From: an uncultured Lachnospiraceae bacterium | GTDB lineage: Bacteria > Bacillota > Clostridia > Lachnospirales > Lachnospiraceae | Length of the DNA: 49,202 bases | Assembly: GCA_902772635.1 (NCBI GenBank) | Contig: CACYBK010000079.1 | Span: 1 to 49,202 of the forward strand | Direction: 5' to 3' | In this document: positions 25,831 to 33,359 of the stretch, in pieces | Layout: every line of letters starts with the position of its first letter | Numbering within the stretch: the first letter of the stretch is position 1 | Position numbers and translations under genes: made by a program | Notes under the pieces: generated by a model | Databases searched by the model: none | What the model was told of the DNA's origin: nothing | Seen by the model: only the letters and a program-made list of their open reading frames with translations

Positions 25831-26238
25831 ATGAATATATCAGGTATCAGACCTATAGGCGGTTATGCAAGCATCGGCAGTCTTTCCTCTGTTTCAAGGC
25901 CGCATCCTGCCGCAGAGAGCAGCTCTTCATCAGGCGATTCCTTAAGCGCGAGATCGAATACCAAGGAAGAACTTCAGAAGATAGCGGAAAAGAGGGCGAG
26001 ACAGAACTTTACTGTCAATGATTTTGACGCCCAGTACAAGCCGGAGACGCCTTCCTTTGAGAACAACAAGCTCCGGACGGCTGAAGTTGAGAAGGCTGTT
26101 TCAGATATGAGGCGTGACGAGGCTATTCAGCAGTATCAATATTTCGTTGGTGCTCCGGAGAACAATCCTTCGCAGACCGCTGCTGAGGGCGGCCAGACTC
26201 AAAGAGCAATACGGGGGGCTGAGAATTTCGACTTTTGA
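25831..26238 (+). CDS. Small conserved hypothetical protein
   Basis: A 135-residue soluble protein. It begins M-N-I-S-G-I-R-P and has a Ser-rich stretch (about 20-50), then a conserved-looking C-terminal helix E-V-E-K-A-V-S-D-M-R followed by Q-Q-Y-Q-Y-F-V-G. I recall similar short proteins from Lachnospiraceae that share the start and the Q-Q-Y-Q-x-F-V segment, but know no function. A GAGGG site lies about 5 nt before ATG 25831, and the yqeG gene follows after 10 nt, so they are probably co-transcribed. Confidence 0.7.
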   Translation: MNISGIRPIGGYASIGSLSSVSRPHPAAESSSSSGDSLSARSNTKEELQKIAEKRARQNFTVNDFDAQYKPETPSFENNKLRTAEVEKAVSDMRRDEAIQQYQYFVGAPENNPSQTAAEGGQTQRAIRGAENFDF

Positions 26239-26248
26239 AAGGTAGGAC

Positions 26249-26800
26249 ATGCCGAAGCTTTTTCCCGATGATGATGTGAAAAGTACATATGACGTGGATT
26301 TCAGGGCTCTGTACCGGGAAGGATACAGAGCTCTTCTTTTTGATGTTGATAATACGCTGGTTCCTCATGACGCGCCGGCGGATGAGAGGGCGAAAGCGCT
26401 CTTTTCAATGCTGAATGAAATCGGCTTCAAGTGCATGTTCATCTCAAACAACAGCGAGCCCCGCGTAAAGACCTTTTGTGAGGCGGTTGGCGCCTTCGGC
26501 TACATCTACAAGGCAAAAAAACCTATGCCGGGCGCTTATGAAGAGGGAATGCGGCGTATGTTGAGTGACAGGTCAACTACTTTGTTCTTTGGTGACCAGC
26601 TTTTTACGGACATATGGGGAGCAAATAATGCGTGTGTCCGCTCGATCCTCGTAAAGCCCATACACAAATTCAGGGAGCCCGGTCAGATCATATTAAAGAG
26701 GCTTCTGGAGGCTCCGATACTGCTTTCATACAGGCTGCTTTGCTCGAACAAAAGAAAAAAATGGAGAGTTCCTCTTCAAGACGGAAGAGTTGTATTTTGA
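26249..26800 (+). CDS. yqeG: YqeG-family HAD phosphatase
   Basis: A 183-residue HAD-superfamily (subclass IIIA) phosphatase. Motif I is D-V-D-N-T-L-V (residues 32-38), motif II is I-S-N-N-S-E, the motif III Lys lies in K-A-K-K-P-M-P, and motif IV reads F-F-G-D-Q-L-F-T-D. YqeG is conserved in Firmicutes, often near translation and shikimate genes; its relatives include phosphatidylglycerophosphate phosphatases. The physiological substrate here is unknown. It is 10 nt after the small conserved gene and 20 nt before rpiB. Confidence 0.93.
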   Translation: MPKLFPDDDVKSTYDVDFRALYREGYRALLFDVDNTLVPHDAPADERAKALFSMLNEIGFKCMFISNNSEPRVKTFCEAVGAFGYIYKAKKPMPGAYEEGMRRMLSDRSTTLFFGDQLFTDIWGANNACVRSILVKPIHKFREPGQIILKRLLEAPILLSYRLLCSNKRKKWRVPLQDGRVVF

Positions 26801-26820
26801 TTCAATGAAAGGAAAAGATC

Positions 26821-27270
26821 ATGAAAATTGCGCTTGCCTGCGATCATGCCGGCTTTGAACTGAAGGAAAAGGTGAAAAAGTACCTCACGGGAAAGTCCTT
26901 TGAGGTGAGGGATCTCGGATGCTATTCGGCAGATCGGGTGGATTATCCTCTGTATGGGGAAAAGGCCGCAAATGCCGTTGCTTCGGGGGAGTGTGATGCG
27001 GGAGTCCTTATCTGCGGGACCGGCATAGGGATTTCCCTTGCTGCAAACAAAGTGAGGGGGATAAGAGCAGCGGTATGCTCGGAGCCTGTTTCCGCGCGGC
27101 TTGCAAAAGAACACAATAATGCAAACATCATCGCCTTCGGTGCCCGGATAGTCGGAGAAGAGACGGCATATGCTATACTTGATGCTTATTTTGCTGCGTC
27201 CTTCCAGGGGGGCAGGCACGCAGAGCGTGTTGGCATTATCTCCGAGATCGAGGAGAAAAACTTCAAGTAA
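26821..27270 (+). CDS. rpiB: Ribose-5-phosphate isomerase B
   Basis: A 149-residue RpiB/LacA/LacB-family sugar phosphate isomerase that interconverts ribose 5-phosphate and ribulose 5-phosphate. Visible are C-D-H-A-G-F (7-12), V-D-Y-P-L-Y, the catalytic Cys in L-I-C-G-T-G-I-G, and the N-N-A-N-I-I-A-F-G-A-R segment near the C-terminus. The length and the C-G-T-G-I-G motif fit RpiB better than LacA. It follows yqeG closely and has GGAAAAG before the ATG. Confidence 0.95.
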   Translation: MKIALACDHAGFELKEKVKKYLTGKSFEVRDLGCYSADRVDYPLYGEKAANAVASGECDAGVLICGTGIGISLAANKVRGIRAAVCSEPVSARLAKEHNNANIIAFGARIVGEETAYAILDAYFAASFQGGRHAERVGIISEIEEKNFK

Positions 27271-27273
27271 TCC

Positions 27274-27302
27274 TTGCAAGACGTTATCAAAACGAGTAAA
27301 AT
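27274..27302 (+). promoter_or_regulatory. Promoter candidate for efp
   Basis: TTGCAA at 27274-27279, a 17-nt spacer, and TAAAAT at 27297-27302, just after the rpiB stop and 37 nt before ATG 27339. AGGAGG follows at about 27328. Read-through from rpiB is equally possible. Confidence 0.4.
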
Positions 27303-27338
27303 GTCTTGAGTTGTCACTGTCCAATTTAGGAGGTTTTT

Positions 27339-27896
27339 ATGATTTCAGCAGGTGATTTCAGAAACGGCATTACTATTGAATATGAAGGAAATATCTATCA
27401 GATAATGGAATTCCAGCATGTCAAGCCCGGCAAGGGCGCGGCTTTTGTCCGCACGAAGCTGAAGGATATCCAGAACGGCGGCGTCATCGAGCGTACGTTC
27501 CGTCCTACCGAGAAGCTTCCCCAGGCGCGTATTGACAGGAAGGACATGCAGTACCTTTATAATGACGGAGATATGTATTATTTCATGGATACGGAAAGCT
27601 ATGAGCAGATCCAGCTTTCATCCGCTGATGTGGGCGATTCCATGAAGTTCGTAAAAGACAATGAGATGGTAAAGATGATGTCCCATGACGGCAAGATCTT
27701 TGCGGTTGAGCCGCCGCTCTTTGTAGAGCTTCAGGTTACAGCTACAGAGCCCGGTGTGAAGGGGAACACCGCGACCGGTGCTACGAAGCCCGCTACTGTT
27801 GAGACAGGCGCAGAGGTAATGGTGCCCCTGTTCGTTAACCTTGATGATGTGATAAAGATCGATACACGTACAGGTCAGTACCTTTCAAGAGTTTGA
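27339..27896 (+). CDS. efp: Translation elongation factor P
   Basis: A 185-residue EF-P with three beta-barrel domains. The domain I loop tip reads K-P-G-K32-G-A-A-F, with Lys32 at the position that contacts the peptidyl-tRNA. The ending T-R-T-G-x-Y-L-S-R-V is the usual signature. EF-P rescues ribosomes stalled on polyproline. Strong AGGAGG site. A 79-residue hypothetical gene follows after 24 nt. Confidence 0.98.
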   Translation: MISAGDFRNGITIEYEGNIYQIMEFQHVKPGKGAAFVRTKLKDIQNGGVIERTFRPTEKLPQARIDRKDMQYLYNDGDMYYFMDTESYEQIQLSSADVGDSMKFVKDNEMVKMMSHDGKIFAVEPPLFVELQVTATEPGVKGNTATGATKPATVETGAEVMVPLFVNLDDVIKIDTRTGQYLSRV

Positions 27897-27920
27897 TCCA
27901 GGGGTTATCGGGGGGAGAAT

Positions 27921-28160
27921 ATGGATATTCTTGATCGGCCGCTTGCAGAAATACTTGCGGACAGAAAGATATTCAATATTTTTGATGAGGAATTCAGAAA
28001 TGCAGGGTGGCTTGATGTTACCGCCCTGCTTAAATCCGAGAGCAGCTTTAATGATCTTTACAAGGACGGGACGGTTCCCGAGGCTGTTCTCGATCGCATA
28101 AAGGAGAAGATCGGAGGCTCTTTGGAGCCTGAAGATAATGGAGATGATTTCGCTTCTTGA
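27921..28160 (+). CDS. Small hypothetical protein
   Basis: A 79-residue acidic, soluble protein (M-D-I-L-D-R-P-L start, E-P-E-D-N-G-D-D end) with helical character. No motif is recognised. The coding call rests on a GGGGGGAG site before the ATG, on spacing from efp, and on the codon pattern. Its TGA stop (28158-28160) lies inside the TTGACA -35 of the tRNA promoter. Confidence 0.6.
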   Translation: MDILDRPLAEILADRKIFNIFDEEFRNAGWLDVTALLKSESSFNDLYKDGTVPEAVLDRIKEKIGGSLEPEDNGDDFAS

Positions 28161-28185
28161 CACGAACGCAACTCTATAGTATATT
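28157..28185 (+). promoter_or_regulatory. Promoter of tRNA-Thr
   Basis: Perfect TTGACA at 28157-28162, 17-nt spacer, TATATT at 28180-28185, with the mature tRNA beginning at 28209. This is the strongest promoter match in the window and it overlaps the stop of the preceding gene. Confidence 0.75.
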
Positions 28186-28208
28186 CTATGCCGTTGCGTT
28201 TTTCATAT

Positions 28209-28281
28209 GCTGGCGTGGCACAGTCGGTAGCGCACCTCATTGGTAGTGAGGAGGTCACGGGTCCGATTCCCGTCGCCAGCT
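28209..28281 (+). tRNA. tRNA-Thr (anticodon GGU)
   Basis: A 73-nt cloverleaf. The acceptor stem GCTGGCG pairs with CGCCAGC, with T as discriminator (28281). The anticodon stem CCTCA/TGAGG holds loop TTGGTAG, so the anticodon is GGT (GGU), decoding ACC/ACU. The T arm is ACGGG-TCCGATT-CCCGT. The D stem (GCAC with GCGC) has one A-C mismatch. CCA is not encoded. Confidence 0.93.
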
Positions 28282-28290
28282 TTCGCGTAA

Positions 28291-28431
28291 GCAACGAGAA
28301 GCAACAAAGAAAAGGAGCCCTGTATCCGAGGCGAATTTATTCGCCACAGGATGCAGGGCTCCTTTTCTTTAGTCGCGGCGACTGCCGCGACTGAGCGCGC
28401 CAAAGGCGCGCGAAGTTGCTTCTCGAGTTGC
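28291..28431. repeat. Large foldback after the tRNA (outer arms around a terminator-like hairpin)
   Basis: GCAACGAGAAGCAAC at 28291-28305 is the reverse complement of GTTGCTTCTCG-AG-TTGC at 28415-28431, with a 2-nt bulge. Between them lie the long hairpin at 28306-28370 and the first GC-rich repeat unit. The whole block begins 10 nt after the tRNA. Confidence 0.65.
28306..28370 (+). terminator. Long terminator-like hairpin after tRNA-Thr
   Basis: Arms 28306-28327 and 28349-28370 pair over 22 bp (one G-U pair), beginning AAAGAAAAGGAGCCCTG and ending in CCTTTTCTTT. An inner stem GGCGAA/TTCGCC (28330-28335, 28340-28345) holds loop TTTA. The A-rich and T-rich ends make it a plausible terminator on either strand. 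Confidence 0.75.
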
Positions 28432-28491
28432 ATAAGCAAAGAGCGGCGACTGCCGCGACTGAGCGCGCCCAAGGCGCGCGAGGTTGCTTCT
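28375..28491. repeat. Two direct copies of a 49-nt GC-rich palindromic unit, 68-nt period
   Basis: Copies 28375-28423 and 28443-28491 match at 47 of 49 positions. Each unit contains two small palindromes, GCGGC-GACT-GCCGC and GCGCGCC-AAA-GGCGCGC, and ends GTTGCTTCT. With only two units and no spacer diversity it is not a CRISPR. It fills the gap before the ECF gene. Confidence 0.85.
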
Positions 28492-28549
28492 TCGTTTCCC
28501 TCCGAACCCTTCTTGAAAGCGCTTTCATTTAGTGCTAAAATTACCCATC

Positions 28550-29260
28550 ATGAAAACCAAAGAAGTTGACCCTCATGAAGAGAATACTACTATCGCCTAT
28601 CTCGTGAAGCTTGCGCTTCTTTCGGCGGTTATAGTGCTGATGGCCTTCACGCCGCTTGGCTACCTCAGGGTAGGGGCTCTGTCCATTACCTTTCTTGTGG
28701 TACCTGTTACCGTTGGCGCCATCGTCCTCGGTCCTTTCGGTGGGATGATCCTCGGCGCGATCTTCGGGATCACCTCCTTTGTCCAGTGCTTCGGAATCGA
28801 CACCTTCGGAACCACCCTTTTTGCGATAAATCCCATCTTTACCTTCCTTTTTTGCATACCTACACGGATGCTCATGGGACTTTTCGCGGGTCTTACCTTC
28901 AAGGCTATGTCATCCTCGAAAAAGAAGGGTGTCCGTATATTCTCTGTCTTTGTGACATCGGCTCTCGGTCCGCTCTTCAATACTGTCCTGTTCATGACAA
29001 CGCTTTGCCTTTGCTTCTACAATACAGATTATATTCAGGGCTTCGTCACCGAACTTCACGCGGCGAATCCCTTTACCTTTGTAGTGCTCTTTGTGGGACT
29101 TAACGGAGCGATCGAGATCGCGGTGGATTTCATAGTCTGTTCCATAGCCTCAACGGCCATACTCTCGGCAGAATCGAGAAAACCATCAAACGGTTATGTG
29201 AAGACCGAAGTAAAAATAGTTAGCAACGGATCCAAAGAAAAGGAAGACAAAAAGCAATGA
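28550..29260 (+). CDS. ECF transporter S component (substrate-binding membrane subunit)
   Basis: A 236-residue protein with about six TM helices: A-L-L-S-A-V-I-V-L-M-A-F-T-P-L near the start, then G-P-F-G-G-M-I-L-G-A-I-F-G, P-T-R-M-L-M-G-L-F-A-G, and L-N-G-A-I-E-I. The helix pattern and the G-A-I-F-G segment are typical of ECF-type vitamin S components (pantothenate- or riboflavin-like). The vitamin cannot be fixed from sequence. The EcfA/EcfT energising module is not in the window and is probably shared. ATG 28550 is preferred over GTG 28532, though neither has a clear ribosome binding site. The stop overlaps purD by 4 nt (ATGA). Confidence 0.85.
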   Translation: MKTKEVDPHEENTTIAYLVKLALLSAVIVLMAFTPLGYLRVGALSITFLVVPVTVGAIVLGPFGGMILGAIFGITSFVQCFGIDTFGTTLFAINPIFTFLFCIPTRMLMGLFAGLTFKAMSSSKKKGVRIFSVFVTSALGPLFNTVLFMTTLCLCFYNTDYIQGFVTELHAANPFTFVVLFVGLNGAIEIAVDFIVCSIASTAILSAESRKPSNGYVKTEVKIVSNGSKEKEDKKQ

Positions 29261-30534
29261 AGGTACTTGTAGTAGGAAGCGGCGGAAGAGAGCATGCCCT
29301 CTGCTGCTCGATCAAAAGCTCAAAAAAAGTTGAAAAACTCTATTGTGCGCCCGGAAATGCCGGTATTTCAGGTGTTGCGGAGTGCGTCCCGATCAAGCCC
29401 ATGGATTTTGAAGCCATGGCTTCTTTTGCGCTTAAGGAAAAGATAGACCTCACCGTGATAGGCATGGACGACCCCCTTGTAGGCGGCATCGTTGATGTGT
29501 TTGAGGAAAAGGGACTTCGCGTTTTCGGCCCCCGGAAGAATGCTGCGATCCTTGAGGGCAGCAAGGCCTTTTCAAAAGAACTTATGAAGAAATACGGCAT
29601 TCCGACAGCCGATTATTTTGTCGCAAAGAGCCCTGATGAGGCGCGCGAATATCTCAAGGCCTCGAAATACCCGATAGTCCTGAAGGCTGACGGCCTTGCG
29701 CTCGGAAAAGGGGTCCTCATCTGCAACGACAGTGCCGAAGCCGACGCTGCCGTCAAAGAACTCATGGAGGACAAAAAATTCGGTTCCTCAGGCGATGAGA
29801 TAGTGATAGAGGAATTTCTTGAGGGACCTGAGGTTTCCGTCCTTTCCTTTGTTGACGGTGATACCGTAAAGATAATGGCCTCAGCCATGGATCACAAGAG
29901 AGCCGGAGACAATGACACGGGTCTTAATACAGGCGGAATGGGAAATATCTCGCCGTCTCCCTATTATACAAAAGAGGTAGACGATTTCTGCCAAAAGAAT
30001 ATATATCAAAAGACCGTGGATGCTATGAAGGCAGAGGGGCGCCCCTTCAAGGGAGTGATATTCTTCGGTCTCATGATCACAAAAGACGGTCCGAAGGTCC
30101 TCGAATACAACTGCCGCTTCGGTGATCCCGAAGCCCAGGTGGTGCTTCCGAGGATGGAGACTGATATCATAGACGTAATGGAGGCCTGCATTGACGGGCG
30201 GCTTTCCGATATCGATCTTTCCTTTACAAAAAGGGCATCGGTCTGTGTAGTCCTTGCAAGTCGCGGCTATCCGCTGTCATATGAGAAAGGCTTCAAAATA
30301 AAGGGTCTTGACGATCCGCTCTTTGAAAAGTCTGATTATTTTGTCTTCCACGCCGGCACCGCAAAGAATGAAAATAATGAGATAGTGACCTCCGGCGGCC
30401 GCGTCCTTGGAGTAACTGCCCTCGGCGATGACCTTAAAGACGCCAGGAAAAAGGCTTACGAAGCAATAGAGCACATAGATTTTGACAACAGATATTTCAG
30501 GCATGATATTGGACACGCAATAGATGAGGTTTAG
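29257..30534 (+). CDS. purD: Phosphoribosylamine-glycine ligase PurD
   Basis: A 425-residue GAR synthetase, normal length. It joins phosphoribosylamine and glycine with ATP in purine biosynthesis. The N-domain starts V-L-V-V-G-S-G-G-R-E-H-A, and the ATP-grasp centre includes K-A-D-G-L-A-L-G-K-G, the E-E-F-L-E-G-P-E-V-S segment, N-T-G-G-M-G, and E-Y-N-C-R-F-G-D-P-E. It is translationally coupled to the ECF S gene (ATGA overlap at 29257-29260) and stands apart from other pur genes. Confidence 0.97.
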   Translation: MKVLVVGSGGREHALCCSIKSSKKVEKLYCAPGNAGISGVAECVPIKPMDFEAMASFALKEKIDLTVIGMDDPLVGGIVDVFEEKGLRVFGPRKNAAILEGSKAFSKELMKKYGIPTADYFVAKSPDEAREYLKASKYPIVLKADGLALGKGVLICNDSAEADAAVKELMEDKKFGSSGDEIVIEEFLEGPEVSVLSFVDGDTVKIMASAMDHKRAGDNDTGLNTGGMGNISPSPYYTKEVDDFCQKNIYQKTVDAMKAEGRPFKGVIFFGLMITKDGPKVLEYNCRFGDPEAQVVLPRMETDIIDVMEACIDGRLSDIDLSFTKRASVCVVLASRGYPLSYEKGFKIKGLDDPLFEKSDYFVFHAGTAKNENNEIVTSGGRVLGVTALGDDLKDARKKAYEAIEHIDFDNRYFRHDIGHAIDEV

Positions 30535-30570
30535 TTTTCAGTAATTGTTTTTTTGATCAGGAGGTAAAAA

Positions 30571-31566
30571 ATGTCAGAGTATGGTTTTGGCGGAATGATC
30601 CAGAAGCTCAAGGCTTCACCCAAGAAGATCGTTTTCACGGAAGGAACGGACCCGAGGATCCTCGAAGCTGCGTCCCGTCTGCTTGCAGGTAATTTCCTTC
30701 ACCCCATCCTTCTCGGGAAGGAGCAGGAGGTATTTGACGCGGCTGAAGAGGCCGGCTTCAATATCAAGGGCGGAACTATCATCGATCCTTCGAACTACGA
30801 CAGGTTCGACGAGATGGTGGAGTTGTTCTGTGAGCTTCGTAAATCAAAGGGTGTGACTCCCGAACAGGCAAAGGGGATTCTTTCGGGATCGAATTATTTT
30901 GGAACGATGCTTGTAAAGATGGGAGTCGCTGATGCGCTTCTCGGCGGCGCTACCTATACTACGGCTGATACCGTACGTCCCGCACTTCAGCTGATCAAGA
31001 CAAAGCCCGGAAATTCCATCGTTTCATCCTGCTTCATCCTTGTAAGAAACGCTGCTACCGGTGACAGAGAGCTCCTTGCAATGGCTGACTGCGCGATCAA
31101 TATCAATCCCACAGAGGATGAACTTGTTGAGATCGCCGGCGAGACAGCAGAGTGCGCAAAGGTCTTCGGTATCGATCCGAAGGTCGCCTTCCTTTCATAT
31201 TCCACTTTGGGCTCCGGAAAGGGCGATGATGTTGACAAGATGAGGAATGCCACTGCAAAGGCGAAGGCAAAGTTCCCCGACCTTCCTATCGAGGGCGAGC
31301 TCCAGTTCGATGCTGCAGTTTCTCCCCGTGTTGCAAGGACGAAGTGCCCGGGATCTGAGGTGGCAGGTCATGCGAATACCTTCATCTTCCCCGACATCAA
31401 TGCCGGAAACATCGGCTACAAGGTCGCTCAGCGTCTCGGAAACTTTGAGGCCTATGGCCCCATCCTTCTCGGCCTGAACGCTCCCATCAACGACCTTTCA
31501 AGAGGCTGCAATCCTTCGGAGGTCTATTCGATGGCTATCATTACTGCAGTTCTTGCCTGCAAATAA
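30571..31566 (+). CDS. pta: Phosphate acetyltransferase
   Basis: A 331-residue Pta of the short, single-domain type. It converts acetyl-CoA and phosphate to acetyl phosphate. Seen are the F-T-E-G-T-D-P-R-I start, N-Y-F-G-T-M-L-V, A-D-C-A-I-N-I-N-P, Y-S-T-L-G-S-G-K-G and N-D-L-S-R-G-C at the end. AGGAGG site before ATG 30571. The usual partner ackA is not next to it; recJ follows after 14 nt. Confidence 0.96.
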   Translation: MSEYGFGGMIQKLKASPKKIVFTEGTDPRILEAASRLLAGNFLHPILLGKEQEVFDAAEEAGFNIKGGTIIDPSNYDRFDEMVELFCELRKSKGVTPEQAKGILSGSNYFGTMLVKMGVADALLGGATYTTADTVRPALQLIKTKPGNSIVSSCFILVRNAATGDRELLAMADCAININPTEDELVEIAGETAECAKVFGIDPKVAFLSYSTLGSGKGDDVDKMRNATAKAKAKFPDLPIEGELQFDAAVSPRVARTKCPGSEVAGHANTFIFPDINAGNIGYKVAQRLGNFEAYGPILLGLNAPINDLSRGCNPSEVYSMAIITAVLACK

Positions 31567-31580
31567 GAAAAGGAAGCGAC

Positions 31581-33347
31581 ATGGCTGGTGAAAGCTGGGC
31601 CCTTCTCAGAAAAGGCGCTGACTTTGAAAAAATAGCAAAAGAAAACAATATCGACCCCGTTACTGCGAGGCTGATAATAAATAGAGGCGTGCCGGCGAGT
31701 GAGGTCGGCACGTTTCTTTCTGCCGGGACAAAAAACTTCATAGATCCGCATCAGATGAAGGACATTGAAAAGGCCGCGGATGTCATCATTTCCTCTATCA
31801 AAGCCGGTGAGCCGATCCGCGTCATCGGCGACTATGATGTGGACGGGATCAATTCGACATACATCCTTCTCATGGGAATTCGCCGTGCCGGTGGAAAGAT
31901 CGATTATGCGATACCAAACCGTGTCGAGGACGGCTACGGCGTCAATGTCAAAATGATAGATAAGGCGAAAGATGACGGGGTAAAGTGCATCATCACCTGC
32001 GACAACGGGATCGCTGCCTTTGATGCCATAAAACATGCAAAGGAGCTTTCCATGAAGGCTGTGGTGACCGATCATCACACGGTGCCTTACGAGGAAAATG
32101 GCGGGGAAAGGAATGACATCCTTCCACCCGCGGACGCTGTCGTCGATCCGCACAGATCTGACTGCCCCTATCCCTTCAAGGATATCTGCGGAGCAGTCGT
32201 AGCATGGAAGTTCATTATCGTTCTCTATGAAAAGCTCGTGATTCCTGTATCAGAGGCTGATATATTTATTCCAAATGCAGCATTTGCAACGGTTTGCGAT
32301 GTGATGCCGCTAACCCTTGAAAACAGGGCAATCGTGAAGACGGGCCTCTTACGAATGAAGAAAGACAGCCCTCTTGGGATGAGGGCTCTGATCACACGCT
32401 GCGGTCTTGATGAAGGACCGATAATGGCCTGGCACCTCGGCTTCATCCTCGGCCCCTGCTTCAACGCCACGGGGCGCATAGACTCAGCTGACATAGCAAT
32501 GAACCTTCTTCTTTCAAAAAACATGGAAGAGGCCTCATCCCGTGCCCTTTCGATAGTCACTATGAATGAAGAACGAAAGGCCATGACGGAGAAGGGTGTC
32601 AATGAAGGCCTTTCTATGCTTGAAGAATACGATCTTCAAAAGTATCCTGTAATCGTCCTCTTCATCCCCGACATCCACGAATCGATATGCGGGCTTGTGG
32701 CAGGGCGCATCAAGGAAGCGACAAATCACCCGGTCTTCGTCCTTACGAGTGGAGAGAGCTGCGCCAAGGGGAGCGGAAGATCGATAGAGGCTTATCCCAT
32801 GTACGACAGGATGAAGGCCTGCGAAGACCTTTACATAAAGTGGGGCGGACATCCAATGGCTGCAGGGCTTTCCATGAAAGAGGAGGACATCGATAGCTTC
32901 CGCGAAAGGATAAATGAGGCACCGCAGTTATCGGAAAACGACTTTCAAAAAAAGATAATGATAGACTGCGACATGCCGCTTTCCTATCTCTCTGCCCACA
33001 CACGGCTTATCGATGAGATGGAATATCTTGAGCCCTGCGGGGTGAAAAATGAAAAGCCCCTTTTCGCGGAAAAACAAATAAAGCCGCTCTCAGCCAAAAT
33101 TCTCGGGCGTGACAGGCATTTCATCAAATTCATCCTTCCCGCGGGAAATTCTTCGATAGAAGCTATTTATTTCGGTGACTTTGAAAGAATGCGGGATTAT
33201 TATGAAAAGAAATATTCATCCTCTTCATGGGAAAAACTCCTTATCGGGAGAGAAAATGATATTATGATCACAATAGCATACGAGGTCTCATGGAATGAGT
33301 ATAATGGCATAAAGAAACCACAGGTCAGGATCAGGCATTATATGTAA
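31581..33347 (+). CDS. recJ: Single-stranded-DNA-specific exonuclease RecJ
   Basis: A 588-residue DHH/DHHA1 nuclease, near the usual length. Motif I is G-D-Y-D-V-D-G (D84, D86, D88), followed by C-D-N-G-I and T-D-H-H. The DHHA1 part has G-S-G-R-S and W-G-G-H-P-M-A-A-G-L-S. It degrades ssDNA 5' to 3' in recombination and mismatch repair. It follows pta closely and precedes the alpha/beta hydrolase by 12 nt, so a three-gene transcript is likely. Confidence 0.95.
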   Translation: MAGESWALLRKGADFEKIAKENNIDPVTARLIINRGVPASEVGTFLSAGTKNFIDPHQMKDIEKAADVIISSIKAGEPIRVIGDYDVDGINSTYILLMGIRRAGGKIDYAIPNRVEDGYGVNVKMIDKAKDDGVKCIITCDNGIAAFDAIKHAKELSMKAVVTDHHTVPYEENGGERNDILPPADAVVDPHRSDCPYPFKDICGAVVAWKFIIVLYEKLVIPVSEADIFIPNAAFATVCDVMPLTLENRAIVKTGLLRMKKDSPLGMRALITRCGLDEGPIMAWHLGFILGPCFNATGRIDSADIAMNLLLSKNMEEASSRALSIVTMNEERKAMTEKGVNEGLSMLEEYDLQKYPVIVLFIPDIHESICGLVAGRIKEATNHPVFVLTSGESCAKGSGRSIEAYPMYDRMKACEDLYIKWGGHPMAAGLSMKEEDIDSFRERINEAPQLSENDFQKKIMIDCDMPLSYLSAHTRLIDEMEYLEPCGVKNEKPLFAEKQIKPLSAKILGRDRHFIKFILPAGNSSIEAIYFGDFERMRDYYEKKYSSSSWEKLLIGRENDIMITIAYEVSWNEYNGIKKPQVRIRHYM

Positions 33348-33359
33348 GGGGGAAATGAA

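Noticed and set aside
28375-28491. Possible mini-CRISPR array
   Set aside because: Only two units, each internally palindromic, with one short interval and no cas genes; it fits a repeat pair better.
28282-28549. Riboswitch upstream of the ECF S component (vitamin sensing)
   Set aside because: The gap is filled by repeats and a terminator-like hairpin; I see no conserved core of a TPP, FMN, cobalamin or similar riboswitch.
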